Assembly (NCBI GenBank): GCA_934394595.1
Contig: CAKRRX010000001.1
Span: 51,337 to 115,336, forward strand
Length of the DNA stretch: 64,000 nucleotides
From: an uncultured Blautia sp.
GTDB lineage: Bacteria > Bacillota > Clostridia > Lachnospirales > Lachnospiraceae
Reading direction: 5' to 3'
The notes below the pieces were generated by a model, which was given only the letters and a program-made list of their open reading frames with translations, had not been told where the DNA came from and searched no databases. Of the stretch, positions 18,137 to 27,438 are shown one piece after another (the stretch's first letter is position 1; each line of letters opens with the position of its first letter). The position numbers and the translations under genes are program-made.

Positions 18137-19576
18137 TCAGAATTTTCTCCAGGTATCTCTCTTAAAGAGAAGCAGAAGCGGGAAAATCTCCAGTCTTCCT
18201 GCCAGCATATCAAATATCATAATCACTTTTGAAAGGTAAGAGTAACATCCAAAATTGCCGGTAGGGCCAACTGCCCCAAGTCCTGGTCCAATATTATTCA
18301 AGGTAGCTGTAATAGCAGTAAAATTAGAAACCATGTCAAAGTTATCCAGGCTGATCACTAACAGGGAAACTACAAAAATCAGAATGTACACAAACAGAAA
18401 CATATTGGTTGCTCTTACAACTTCATGAGGTATTGCTTTGTCATCCATCTTTATCTTCTTCACTGCATTAGGATGAAGATATAGCTGAAGCTCTTTTCTG
18501 GCTGATTTGCACAGGATCATCAGACGGGAGACCTTGATACCGCCGCCTGTACTGCCTGCACAGGCTCCAACGAACATCAGCATTACCAGTATGGTCTTGG
18601 ACAATACCGGCCAGACATTGAAATTGGTAGTGGCATATCCTGTAGTAGTAATGATCGATCCTACCTGAAACGCGGCTTGCTGAATCGCCCTTCCAAAACT
18701 GATATACATACCTTTTGTATTGATGGCAATAGCTATAATGGCTACAGCTATGATTCCAAAGTAATAACGCACTTCTTCACTCTTTGCTGCCTGCACCACT
18801 TTCTTGGTCAGAAGCAGATAATACACATTGAAATTCACGCCAAAAAGAATCATAAACACGGTAATGACGATCTGATTGTAGGTGCTGTATCCTGCAATAC
18901 TGTCATTCTTTATTCCAAATCCACCGGTTCCGGCAGTTCCAAAGGTAAGGCATACAGTATCAAAAAGCGGCATTCTGCCGATCAGAAGCAGGATCATCTG
19001 AAGCACCGTAAGCATCAGATAAATGGTGTACAAAATCTTTGCTGTAGTCTGAACCTTTGGAACCAGCTTACTTACAGAAGGTCCCGGGCTTTCAGCCTTC
19101 ATCAGATTCATATGGTAACCACCAGTCAGTGGCAGCAGACAAAGGATGAATACCAAAACTCCCATACCGCCGATCCAATGGGTGAAACTTCTCCACAGCA
19201 ACATACAATGGGAAAGAGCCTCCACATCTGAGAGAATACTCGCTCCTGTGGTGGTAAATCCGGATACCGTCTCAAACATTGCATCTATAGGATTAGGAAT
19301 ACTTCCGGATATCACAAATGGAAATGCTCCTGCCATACTCAAAACAATCCAGCTAAGAGCTACTGTCACAGCTCCTTCTTTTGCATGAAATACTTTGTTC
19401 TGCGGCTTCTTTCTGGTAAGGGGAAGTCCGATTGCCAGACAGATTATCATAGTAATCAGGAATGCAAGGCCATTTTTCTCCTGATAGATAATCGCCGTAA
19501 TTCCTGGCAGCAACATAAAAGCTGCCTCAAAATTAAAGATCCAGCCCAAGATAAAAAAGATCATAGAATAATTCAT
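18137..19576 (-). CDS. trkH: TrkH-family potassium uptake protein
   Basis: A 479-aa ion channel subunit with four M1-P-M2 repeats. Selectivity-filter loops are ETVSGFTTTGASI, FGTAGTGGFGIKN, IITTTGYATTNFN and LNNIGPGLGAVGPTGNFG. TrkH takes up K+ and is gated by the cytoplasmic TrkA ring. The start follows a purine-rich site directly after trkA (12 nt gap), so the two are one operon. Confidence 0.94.
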   Translation of the reverse strand: MNYSMIFFILGWIFNFEAAFMLLPGITAIIYQEKNGLAFLITMIICLAIGLPLTRKKPQNKVFHAKEGAVTVALSWIVLSMAGAFPFVISGSIPNPIDAMFETVSGFTTTGASILSDVEALSHCMLLWRSFTHWIGGMGVLVFILCLLPLTGGYHMNLMKAESPGPSVSKLVPKVQTTAKILYTIYLMLTVLQMILLLIGRMPLFDTVCLTFGTAGTGGFGIKNDSIAGYSTYNQIVITVFMILFGVNFNVYYLLLTKKVVQAAKSEEVRYYFGIIAVAIIAIAINTKGMYISFGRAIQQAAFQVGSIITTTGYATTNFNVWPVLSKTILVMLMFVGACAGSTGGGIKVSRLMILCKSARKELQLYLHPNAVKKIKMDDKAIPHEVVRATNMFLFVYILIFVVSLLVISLDNFDMVSNFTAITATLNNIGPGLGAVGPTGNFGCYSYLSKVIMIFDMLAGRLEIFPLLLLFKRDTWRKF

Positions 19577-19588
19577 ATCCGGACTCCT

Positions 19589-20947
19589 TTACTTCTCAAG
19601 AATATCGCTAATGTCACGAAGGCCTCTGTTTGTAGTAACTATAACAACGGTATCTCCGATCTGCAGGGTATCATGACCACGAGGAATCCTTACATTTCCA
19701 TCACGGTTCAGACATCCTACCAGAAGATTTTTCTTCAGATTCAGTTCAGACAAAGTTTTTCCTACAACAGAGGAATTCTCGCAAATCTTGAACTCCAGCG
19801 CTTCCGCCTTTCCATCCAGAATATGGTACAAAGTCTCCACATTGCTTCCAATGGAATTCTGGGTAGCACGCACGTACTGCAGAATGTAGTCCGCTGTAAT
19901 ATATTTCGGATAAATCACACTTCCAATATCCAGATTGTCAATAATATCATCATAAGCAAGTCTGTTTACCTTGGCAACAAGCTTGGCTCCTGAAATAGTC
20001 TTTGCAAACAGGGAAAGGAAAATATTCTCCTCATCCATGTTAGTAAGTGTAACAAAGGATTCAGCGCTGTCAAGTCCCTCTTCCAAAAGCAGGGAACGGT
20101 CTGTACCGTCTCCGTTGATAATAGTGGCATCTGCCAGTTCCTCGCTTAAGAATTCACAACGTTTCTTATCTTTTTCTATGACCTTTACCTTAATCTTCAT
20201 GGCAAGAAGTGCCTTTGCCAGATAATAGGAAATGGTTCCACCTCCTACGATAATGGTATTTTTTACCTGGTGAGTCTTGAGACCGATCTTTTTGAAAAAT
20301 GCAGCAGCATTCTGCGGGGTAGCCAAAATGGAAACCACATCTCCATTTCGGATCATGCTGGTACCGCCTGGAATGGTGGTATACTCTTTTCCTTCAATGG
20401 CACAGAAAAGAATGTCACATTTAAAATGCTCATTAATCTCCTGAATGCTTCTTCCATCCAAATTAAACTCAGGCATGACCTTGAATTTCAGAAGTTCTAC
20501 CTTTCCACGGGCAAAGGTATCAATCTTAATGGCAGAAGGGAATCTCAGAAGTCTGGAGATTTCCTGAGCTGCTGCCAATTCCGGATTGATGATCATAGTA
20601 ACACCCAGGCGTTCCTTGATAAACCCAATCTCTTTGCTATAGATGGGATTACGCACACGGGCAATGGTATGACAGTGTCCGGTCTTCTGTGCGATCAGGC
20701 AGCAGAGAAGATTCATCTCATCTGATACCGTCACTGCGATCAGAATGTCAGCAGTCTCTATACCAGCTTCCATCAGAGTATTGATACTGGCGCCATTGCC
20801 CACAATGCCCATGGCATCTACTTCATCTGTGACTTCATTGATGGCATCTGCATTAGTATCAATCAAGGTTATGTCTGTATCTTCTTCCTGTAATTGCTCT
20901 GCAAGAGTACGACCTACTTTTCCGCACCCAACAATAATAATCTGCAT
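19589..20947 (-). CDS. trkA: Trk system potassium uptake protein TrkA
   Basis: A 452-aa regulatory ring subunit with two tandem RCK units. The first Rossmann fold starts at residue 1 with the nucleotide motif IIVGCGKVGRTLAEQL and the second at about residue 230 with IIVGGGTISYYLAKAL. Each is followed by a TrkA-C domain (the last is VVGKTLSELNLKKNLLVGCLNRDG). It binds NAD(H)/ATP to gate TrkH. It is first in the trkA-trkH operon. Confidence 0.95.
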   Translation of the reverse strand: MQIIIVGCGKVGRTLAEQLQEEDTDITLIDTNADAINEVTDEVDAMGIVGNGASINTLMEAGIETADILIAVTVSDEMNLLCCLIAQKTGHCHTIARVRNPIYSKEIGFIKERLGVTMIINPELAAAQEISRLLRFPSAIKIDTFARGKVELLKFKVMPEFNLDGRSIQEINEHFKCDILFCAIEGKEYTTIPGGTSMIRNGDVVSILATPQNAAAFFKKIGLKTHQVKNTIIVGGGTISYYLAKALLAMKIKVKVIEKDKKRCEFLSEELADATIINGDGTDRSLLLEEGLDSAESFVTLTNMDEENIFLSLFAKTISGAKLVAKVNRLAYDDIIDNLDIGSVIYPKYITADYILQYVRATQNSIGSNVETLYHILDGKAEALEFKICENSSVVGKTLSELNLKKNLLVGCLNRDGNVRIPRGHDTLQIGDTVVIVTTNRGLRDISDILEK

Positions 20948-20991
20948 AGCTCCTCCACATATAAAAATAATCTCTATTTGAAAACAGTGCT

Positions 20992-21020
20992 ATTATAACA
21001 CCCTTATATGTATTTGGAAA
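20992..21020 (-). promoter_or_regulatory. Predicted promoter for trkAH
   Basis: Minus strand TTTCCA (21020-21015), 17-bp spacer, TATAAT (20997-20992), about 45 nt before trkA. The -35 is weak. Confidence 0.45.
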
Positions 21021-21111
21021 TAGTAATTTTCTTACACTCCCCTGGACACCATTTTCTTTCAGACTGCGTAAAATAAATAGAAAGTAAAACCATCCCAGAA
21101 AGGATCTGTTT

Positions 21112-21429
21112 ATGGAAAATTATCCAGTAAACCGTTCCGGGCGACGCCCGTATAATAAAACCTGTGGTATGGGAACCCCTTCTGCTTCTGTGCAGACTCA
21201 GGTACATTGCAAGGATAGCTGCTCACCTGCATCTAAATCATGCTCCTGCTCTTCTTTCACGAAGGAGGACTCCATGTATGACCATCTGCAGTATCTGATT
21301 CCGACAATGGCCTATGTTCCTATGCAAACGTTTACTTCTGCCTATGATCTGAACTATGCTCTGTCCGTGGGAACAATCTTCCCACAGCTTTGCAAGCCAT
21401 TCTGTGGAAAGCGAGGTGTCCGAAGATGA
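21112..21429 (+). CDS. cotJA: Spore coat protein CotJA
   Basis: A 105-aa coat-associated protein, first gene of the cotJ operon. The C-terminal half has the CotJA signature (YIPTMAYVPMQTF-like: here LIPTMAYVPMQTF, then LNYALSVGTIFPQLCKPFCG). The N-terminal half is Cys/Ser-rich and poorly conserved. The start is preceded by GAAAGGATCTGTTT. It overlaps cotJB by 4 nt. In Bacillus the operon is read by SigE in the mother cell; I could not assign a convincing SigE promoter here. Confidence 0.9.
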   Translation: MENYPVNRSGRRPYNKTCGMGTPSASVQTQVHCKDSCSPASKSCSCSSFTKEDSMYDHLQYLIPTMAYVPMQTFTSAYDLNYALSVGTIFPQLCKPFCGKRGVRR

Positions 21430-21701
21430 TGCGAAATCAGAATTCCCAGAGGCTTTGTCTTCTTCAAAATATTAATGAAGTAAGTTTTGCAGTGGATGAT
21501 ATCCTTCTTTATCTGGATACCCATCCCTGCGATGAAAAAGCCCTTTCCTTTTTTCAGGATGCTTCTGCCAGACGTATGAAACTGATGAACGAATATGCCG
21601 AAAAGTATGGTCCCCTTACCATTGATAATGCAGCGAAATCCAGTGAAAATTCATGGAAATGGATGGAACAGCCATTTCCATGGGAACGGGAAGGAGCGTG
21701 A
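21426..21701 (+). CDS. cotJB: Spore coat protein CotJB
   Basis: A 91-aa protein with the CotJB features: EVSFAVDDILLYLDTHPCDEKAL, the YAEKYGPLT motif and the C-terminal WKWMEQPFPWE. ATG 21426 overlaps the cotJA stop as ATGA and is preceded by GAGGTG. It works with CotJA and CotJC in the inner layers of the coat. Its stop is 6 nt before cotJC. Confidence 0.93.
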   Translation: MMRNQNSQRLCLLQNINEVSFAVDDILLYLDTHPCDEKALSFFQDASARRMKLMNEYAEKYGPLTIDNAAKSSENSWKWMEQPFPWEREGA

Positions 21702-21707
21702 CTGTTT

Positions 21708-21926
21708 ATGTGGAATTATGAAAAAAGATTGCAGTACCCGGTAGATATCAAAACGCCAAATGCCAAACTTGCGCAGTTTATTATGAGTCAATATGGTGGC
21801 CCGGATGGTGAAATCGGTGCTTCCATGCGGTATCTTTCCCAGCGCTTTACCATGCCGAATAGAATGTCTATGGCTGTATTGAATGATATTGGGACTGAGG
21901 AACTGGCACATAAAGGTTATCATTAA
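21708..21926 (+). pseudogene. cotJC: cotJC 5' part, interrupted by the prophage (spore coat Mn-catalase-like protein)
   Basis: The first 68 codons encode the N-terminus of CotJC (MWNYEKRLQYPVDI…), including the predicted Mn ligands Glu35 (GPDGE), Glu65 and His68 (EELAH). After His68 the frame runs into phage DNA, adding Lys-Gly-Tyr-His and a stop, so only a 72-aa fragment can be made. The missing ligands Glu136 and His170 are encoded 41.6 kb away at 63.56-63.99 kb. The gene is better described as a split gene that excision would repair than as a dead pseudogene; frame and codons match exactly across the core. Confidence 0.95.
21900..21924. other. attL: left attachment site of the prophage
   Basis: Contains the 11-bp core GAACTGGCACA (21900-21910), shared with 63548-63558. 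It is followed by the phage arm CATAAAGGTTATCATT (21909-21924), which is the exact reverse complement of the arm at 63525-63540. Confidence 0.93.
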
Positions 21927-21944
21927 CAGACATCTTAATAAGAA

Positions 21945-21995
21945 GAAAAGCCTTTACTCTCCTGAGGGGCAACAGCAGGATTGTAAGGGCTTTTC
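21945..21995 (-). terminator. Terminator of the late/lysis transcript
   Basis: Arms GAAAAGCCTTTAC and GTAAGGGCTTTTC (one mismatch). On the minus strand a pyrimidine-rich CTTTTCTTCTTATT follows. It lies 95 nt after the amidase gene and shields the cotJC junction from phage late transcription. Confidence 0.7.
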
Positions 21996-22090
21996 TCGTC
22001 TAAGGGAAATCTCGTGTTCGGTTTTACTGTACCAGATTCTTTCTCATCTGTCACTTGTTATCGTGTGAGATAGTACGACGGATTTCGACA

Positions 22091-23029
22091 TCACAGATTC
22101 TTTACCAGTACCTGGAAGCCTGCCGCTTTCAGCTTCTTCACCACCTTATTGGCGGCCTTCTTTGTTCTGTAGGTGCCGACCTGTACTCGATATGGAACGG
22201 ATCCGGATACTTTCCGGATGGATGCCGCAAAACCAGCCTTTTTAAGAGCTGTAACCTGCGCATCAGCATTTCCTTTGGCACTGTATGCTCCGGCCTGAAT
22301 ATAATATTTTGCAACTGCTTTCTGCTGTAAAAGATTTTTGATCTGGTTCTGTGTTTTTTCTCCCGCAAGTCCATCCTCTGTCAGATTGTAATTCTTCTGG
22401 AATGTTTTAACTGCTTTTTCAGTATCATTTCCATAGATTCCATCTGCTCCTGCTGCTCCGCAGTTGTATCCCAGCTTTACAAGATTCTGCTGAAGCTGTT
22501 TCACCTTATCTCCTGAATCTCCCTTTCGAAGATAATTTCGTTTTTCTGGTATACCCATATAATATGCGGTCTTTTCTACAAAAGATGTCCACAGTCCTTC
22601 ATCCAGGATCCTGCGCGGGCAATGTTTACGTGATGCATCATAATGGCGTTTCAGTCGATCAGTTCCCCAGCCATACTGTTTCAAGAGAAAGGCAGCCAAC
22701 TGTTCCGTCTTGTCTACAGCCACATAATAATTCGTCTCCGGGTTCACACAAATTTCAATATTGATGCTGTTTCGATTGGTAATTCCATACTTGCCTTTTC
22801 CATCTCCTACTGCCCAGGCTCCGTCCGAGTGTTCCAAGGTCTGGTAAATACTTTGAGAATCCACGTAGTAATGCACAGTGGCATCTAGGTTTCCATTGCT
22901 CATGGCTCTTGCGTGAGCGTTTGCATCCGCGCCTTCTTCCCAGTTATCTGTCTCATGGATTACCACGTAAGCCGGTTTGTTTTGGCCTACATAGCATTTC
23001 TTTTTGGTAATCATTTTAATAATGTCCAT
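22091..23029 (-). CDS. Phage endolysin: N-acetylmuramoyl-L-alanine amidase with PG-binding and SPOR domains
   Basis: 312 aa; ATG 23029 follows AAAGGAGGAAGACT. Residues 1-145 form an Amidase_2 domain with zinc-ligand histidines in YVVIHETDNW, the ATVHYYVD strand and RHYDASRKHCPRRIL. Around residues 170-235 is a peptidoglycan-binding repeat (KQLQQNLVKLGYNCGAAGADGIYG). The C-terminus is a SPOR-like repeat (YYIQAGAYSAKGNADA… YRVQVGTYRTKKAANKVV). It cuts the amide bond between MurNAc and L-Ala for lysis. It lies next to the holin, separated by a terminator-like hairpin. Confidence 0.93.
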   Translation of the reverse strand: MDIIKMITKKKCYVGQNKPAYVVIHETDNWEEGADANAHARAMSNGNLDATVHYYVDSQSIYQTLEHSDGAWAVGDGKGKYGITNRNSINIEICVNPETNYYVAVDKTEQLAAFLLKQYGWGTDRLKRHYDASRKHCPRRILDEGLWTSFVEKTAYYMGIPEKRNYLRKGDSGDKVKQLQQNLVKLGYNCGAAGADGIYGNDTEKAVKTFQKNYNLTEDGLAGEKTQNQIKNLLQQKAVAKYYIQAGAYSAKGNADAQVTALKKAGFAASIRKVSGSVPYRVQVGTYRTKKAANKVVKKLKAAGFQVLVKNL

Positions 23030-23045
23030 AGTCTTCCTCCTTTTC

Positions 23046-23074
23046 AAAAATGCGAGGGCGATCACTCGCCCTCG
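23046..23074 (-). terminator. Terminator-like hairpin between holin and endolysin
   Basis: Arms CGAGGGCGA / TCGCCCTCG, with CATTTTTG following on the minus strand. It overlaps the 3' end of the holin gene. Confidence 0.65.
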
Positions 23075-23514
23075 TCCTCACCGTCTTTGTTGATCACCTT
23101 GTCTGCCACTTCTAATCCCTTGATCAGGATCTTTGGTACACCCACTCCCATCTCCACCAGATTCTCACAAATAGACCTGATCTCATTTACTAGCAGGGAT
23201 GCCAGGACAAAAAAGCCAAGTAATGTTGTAATTCCCAGATCAACTCCAAGTGTCTTGCCGATTTCCACGAATACGGCAGATGCTCCAAAAGCTACTGCGA
23301 TCATGATCCAGTAAGCCAGCTTTTTCAGGACTCCCTTCCAGCCAGCTTTGGAATTTTCTTTGTGCGTCAGTCTGGCTTTCATCCAGCCTGTGATCCAGTC
23401 AGCAACATTAAATGCCAGGAACAATGCAAACAGAATCCAATGCTCCCCAAAGATATAGCTCAATACAGCAACAGCTGCGCCTACAATAGCATTATACGTA
23501 TCAATCACCTTCAT
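23062..23514 (-). CDS. Phage holin (Phage_holin_4/TcdE-like)
   Basis: A 150-aa membrane protein with three helices (about residues 10-45 with FGEHWILFALFLAFNVADW, 70-92 and 95-118) and the holin-4 feature VADWITGWMKARLTHKENSK. It forms membrane lesions to release the endolysin. The start has a GAAGGAGAAAATATA leader. Charged C-terminal tail DKVINKDGEDEGE. Confidence 0.92.
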   Translation of the reverse strand: MKVIDTYNAIVGAAVAVLSYIFGEHWILFALFLAFNVADWITGWMKARLTHKENSKAGWKGVLKKLAYWIMIAVAFGASAVFVEIGKTLGVDLGITTLLGFFVLASLLVNEIRSICENLVEMGVGVPKILIKGLEVADKVINKDGEDEGE

Positions 23515-23550
23515 ATTATATTTTCTCCTTCTTATTATATTATTTTATGG

Positions 23551-23578
23551 TATAAAAATAAGACCGGTTACACGGTCT
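23551..23578 (-). terminator. Terminator-like hairpin upstream of the holin gene
   Basis: Arms AGACCG / CGGTCT, then TTATTTTTATA on the minus strand, between the last tail gene and the holin. Confidence 0.6.
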
Positions 23579-23608
23579 CGCCCTGGGTTGGTTCATATTG
23601 TCCACCTC

Positions 23609-24097
23609 TCAACAGCCTATAACATATTGCAGCACATATTTTGCATTTCCACCGGACATATTAAGATCATTCCCCCGTATAGTTGTATCAGTTATATAGA
23701 GATACTTTTTCATGATTACCGATGCATCAAATGGCGATTCACAAGAAAAAACAAATCCCATCCCGGATAACAACGAAACAGCCATTTTAGGTATAAAAAA
23801 GCAAGATTTTTGAGCATTTTTTACTTCCCCATCTCCATATTCCGAAAACACCAGGACAATTCCATTTTTCTGATCACTTATTTTCTCTCTCAAAGTTATG
23901 GATTGTGATGCGTTCATAAAAGCTGGTGAATCTGCCAGAAGTTTCTGTTTAACATCAATCCCAAGCGCTTTTCTCATATCCGCAACTGTGATTTTCTTAG
24001 CATCTATCCCCTGCCCTAATACGATATAATCACTATCACTTACGGTATCGTGATTATCCAAATCCGATACATGTACCATTGGTAAGTTTGTACTCAT
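23609..24097 (-). CDS. Phage tail-associated hypothetical protein
   Basis: A 162-aa protein I do not recognise. The N-terminus (LPMVHVSDLDNHDTVSDSDYIVLGQG) looks like the short adaptor segments found at the start of tail-fibre proteins. The rest is beta-rich with no membrane helix. It overlaps the spike gene by 4 nt and is the last tail gene before the holin, so a small fibre or baseplate accessory role is likely but not shown. Confidence 0.65.
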   Translation of the reverse strand: MSTNLPMVHVSDLDNHDTVSDSDYIVLGQGIDAKKITVADMRKALGIDVKQKLLADSPAFMNASQSITLREKISDQKNGIVLVFSEYGDGEVKNAQKSCFFIPKMAVSLLSGMGFVFSCESPFDASVIMKKYLYITDTTIRGNDLNMSGGNAKYVLQYVIGC

Positions 24098-27000
24098 AAT
24101 CTGCCTCCTATCTGATCTTCAAGTTTTCGAATCCGCTTCTCCTGCGCCTGGATAAGCTGTAGGAGCATCGGGATCATAGTTCGGTAATTCCAGTCCTCCA
24201 CCTGCTCTCCATCGTAGATAGCAAGTTCCGGAATAACTTCTGCCACGTCCTCTGCATAGAATCCTGGCATTACCTTATCTTCCATCGGATCTCCTGCATT
24301 CAGATACCCTCTCTTGTACTTATACCAGATCACGGGCAAGTCAAGGAGCTTCTGCGCTTCCTGGTCCGTGGCCTTTCGGATATGATCCTTATACCTCCTG
24401 GATGAGCTGGCTATATATCCCACAACGCCGTTGGAATCAACAGCCAGAGCTTTCGTGGATGTAACTTTTCCGAGATTGAGTAGCTGAAATTCTCCTGTGA
24501 AATCAGAGAATCCGGAATCTGGGCGCTTGGTGTGTAATACAAGGCCGTTCTTGATATCAATATTCTTTCCGTTGGCCGATAATGTCGCACCGTAGCTCCC
24601 ACCAAAAACAATCTTTCCGCTCTTATACAGCCGGATTGTTCCGTCCTCTGATTCCAGGTAGTCTGTGCGGATTTTCCATCCACAAATAGTTCCATCACCA
24701 GCAACAATTTTCCCAGTGAATGACCCCTGGGTGAAATTAACACCGGTGTTATCAATATACCCGATTTGATTTCCGGAAGTGTCCAGGATACGCAACAATC
24801 CATCACCGTTGTTTGCGCCGCCAAGTGTCAGCGTGCCGCCAGAGGCGAAACTGAATGAGAAATACAATTCCCCATTAATCAACTTAACTCCCTTAATAGA
24901 GCCGTTCTTGGATAACTTATTGAAGATATCCTCCTGTGTCTGCCCGTCCACTGCCGCCTGTGCGATATCTCCTACGGATTTTCCAGCAAGTGAAAAGCTC
25001 CGGACTTTCAGATCCACCTCGCCATCATCACTGATATACAGCGTAACGGTGCCATCCGCACTGGTTACCTTAAGTTTCTTGGCATCTATCTGATCGCCAG
25101 TTACATGCAGGGATCTGAGGTAGGTAGCATTGATATAAAGCTGGTCTCCCTCCTTATAGATTCCCTTGATGCGGCCGTCATCCGTCAGCAGGTTGAGAAT
25201 ATCTTCATGGGTAAGTGCAGACATATCTACCACTACCGGTACTGTCTGCCTATCAATCAGCTCCGTGGTACCGCCGGCTGCATACAGGGATGCTCTTATC
25301 TCCGTGATGTTTCTGGCCGTAACCAGCACATCCCCATCCGCTGTAGCAATAAGCTTTCCACTTTCCGTGCCGATAGCAGTATAGAGACTGTGGATTACTT
25401 CCTGCTCATCCTCTGCTGATGTATACACGGTATTCCAAGTGGTACCATCTGCAGTTTCTTCTATCACAAATCTGCCGGAATATGGCAGTCTTTTCTGTGA
25501 TCCACTTCTGTATCCATAAAATTCTAGGCAATACGGATACAAATATCCGCCTGATACCCTCTTTACTACCAGATTGGAGCATTCCATGGAGTATAACTCT
25601 CCCGGCTCGCCTACCTCACCCTTATCTCCCGCATATACCTTGGACACTGTGAATTTCTTGCTCACCGACAGGGCAGACAAATAAGTTGCCCGGATGATTA
25701 CCCAGCCGGTATCTGCAGACAGTCCGGTTACGGTATAGGTTCGTTTATTGACATCCCAGCTTCCGGTTATAGCTGCAGACTTGGATATAATATAAGTACA
25801 ATCCGCTGATATATCGTTGGATCCGTACAGCACAGTGGCCGTAGTAGATATGTCCGCCGGAAACTTGGTGTAATTTCCGTCATGATCCACAGGGATGCCC
25901 TGGTACTCGTTGGAGAACTGCAGGGCTATATTTTTTAGAGAATCCAGTGCTTCTGATAGATTTTTCGAGCCCAGTCGAAAATGTTCCGGATCAATTTCTA
26001 CTTCCCCGGTATCCGCATTCACCCTGAATGTGATATTCCCGTCATTGCCCTTGGCTGTGAGTCCCCTGGTGTTGATCCATTCAGCCTGGATGCCAATAGC
26101 GTACAAGATATTCAGCACGGCATCACCATTGGAATCGAATCCGGCTTTCCAAGTTCCACCGCCATCGACGGATAGAAAGAAACCATCAATGCCCGTTTTG
26201 TATATAATTTTAGACTCCACCAGCGTTGGCTTATCATGCCTGTAAGTGATTACAGAGCCATCAGCCAGGGTTTCCTGGGTGCAATAGAATCCCAGGGTGT
26301 TGGCAGCCATATCATTAAGCTGTTTCAGTTTGGCATCATAAGCACTCATATTCTCCAAGATCTCACGTTTGGCCTGCTCCACCAGTACACGGCTCTCACT
26401 TGGATATGTGGCATCCTGATTCTCAACGCTTTTGGCTCGGCAGGAAAATCCTGTAGAATCTGCAAATGTAAAATCTACATCTGTCGCATAGGAATAGTAC
26501 GTATTTCCACGATAATCCTCAAACTTCACTGCATCACCAAAAGTCACATATCCCATTGGAACGGCGCTAGCAGAAAATGGAAGGATTTCAAACCCAGTAA
26601 GGATCTCTCCAATCCGATTCACGCCATCCTGCTCATTACCGGATAGCAACTGATTGTTTTTCAAGTTGATCATGTATCCTTCTGCGCCAGATATATAATC
26701 CTGCTTATCGGCCGTGTATTTCGCACCGGTTACCACGATCGTATCTACATCTGTTTCGATATCGTCTGCACCAATCAGCTCAACACCGGAAAAGTTATCC
26801 TTATCAATCTTCTGATAGGTGATGATCCGCAACATATCGTTCTCATCCAACCTGGCATTCCCACCAGCAAGAGCCGCAATCATTCCGATCACGGCCCTGT
26901 GTGTGGTACCGGTTGGCTTTTTCATTACCCGATAGTCATCATTTGGAAACGCAGCATCCCCTAAGATAATTCCACAGGCCTGGCAGGAATCCCGGAGAAG

Positions 27001-27438
27001 TTCTCCGGCTGTACACGGAAATGTGATGTTGGTATCATAATCCCGATCCGTTCTGCACATATAATCCAGTAAGGTGAGGTTGATTTCTTCATCAATAGCC
27101 GGCTTTTTGCACACAATAAAAGACCCTCGCTTGAAGGTCTCTACTTTACCGTCTGACAATTCCAAATTCATATATATGACAAATATTGCCCTGTTGAAAC
27201 TATAACCCGAAAACTGATTTTCAGCATTTACGAGCGACAGCGTGGCAGTTTTTTCAATGGCCACTCCAATCGGAAAGTCGCTGCTATCAGCAGAATCTAC
27301 AATTCCGTTCCCATCCAAAAAGAAATCCTCTTTCTGTAGCGACAGATGTGTTCCATCTGCCAAGGTGACTTCTGCTGTCACATAATAATCCTGATTCTCT
27401 TTTGACTCTTCCAGGAGCTGATCGGATACATTTATCAT
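24094..27438 (-). CDS. Phage tail spike/tip protein with C-terminal S74 self-cleaving chaperone domain
   Basis: 1114 aa from ATG 27438 (AAGGAGG upstream; ATGA overlap with the previous gene). The N-terminal half resembles prophage tail endopeptidase/tail-associated hub proteins. A mid-region repeats short QAEWINTRGLTAKG and DQIDAKKLKVTSADG units typical of fibre shafts. The last 110 residues are an intramolecular chaperone of the S74 peptidase family, with the Ser/Lys motif SSRRYKDHIRK and the conserved MPGFYAEDVAEVIPE, ending in a coiled coil. S74 domains trimerise and then cleave themselves off. It is probably the receptor-binding protein. Confidence 0.88.
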   Translation of the reverse strand: MINVSDQLLEESKENQDYYVTAEVTLADGTHLSLQKEDFFLDGNGIVDSADSSDFPIGVAIEKTATLSLVNAENQFSGYSFNRAIFVIYMNLELSDGKVETFKRGSFIVCKKPAIDEEINLTLLDYMCRTDRDYDTNITFPCTAGELLRDSCQACGIILGDAAFPNDDYRVMKKPTGTTHRAVIGMIAALAGGNARLDENDMLRIITYQKIDKDNFSGVELIGADDIETDVDTIVVTGAKYTADKQDYISGAEGYMINLKNNQLLSGNEQDGVNRIGEILTGFEILPFSASAVPMGYVTFGDAVKFEDYRGNTYYSYATDVDFTFADSTGFSCRAKSVENQDATYPSESRVLVEQAKREILENMSAYDAKLKQLNDMAANTLGFYCTQETLADGSVITYRHDKPTLVESKIIYKTGIDGFFLSVDGGGTWKAGFDSNGDAVLNILYAIGIQAEWINTRGLTAKGNDGNITFRVNADTGEVEIDPEHFRLGSKNLSEALDSLKNIALQFSNEYQGIPVDHDGNYTKFPADISTTATVLYGSNDISADCTYIISKSAAITGSWDVNKRTYTVTGLSADTGWVIIRATYLSALSVSKKFTVSKVYAGDKGEVGEPGELYSMECSNLVVKRVSGGYLYPYCLEFYGYRSGSQKRLPYSGRFVIEETADGTTWNTVYTSAEDEQEVIHSLYTAIGTESGKLIATADGDVLVTARNITEIRASLYAAGGTTELIDRQTVPVVVDMSALTHEDILNLLTDDGRIKGIYKEGDQLYINATYLRSLHVTGDQIDAKKLKVTSADGTVTLYISDDGEVDLKVRSFSLAGKSVGDIAQAAVDGQTQEDIFNKLSKNGSIKGVKLINGELYFSFSFASGGTLTLGGANNGDGLLRILDTSGNQIGYIDNTGVNFTQGSFTGKIVAGDGTICGWKIRTDYLESEDGTIRLYKSGKIVFGGSYGATLSANGKNIDIKNGLVLHTKRPDSGFSDFTGEFQLLNLGKVTSTKALAVDSNGVVGYIASSSRRYKDHIRKATDQEAQKLLDLPVIWYKYKRGYLNAGDPMEDKVMPGFYAEDVAEVIPELAIYDGEQVEDWNYRTMIPMLLQLIQAQEKRIRKLEDQIGGRL

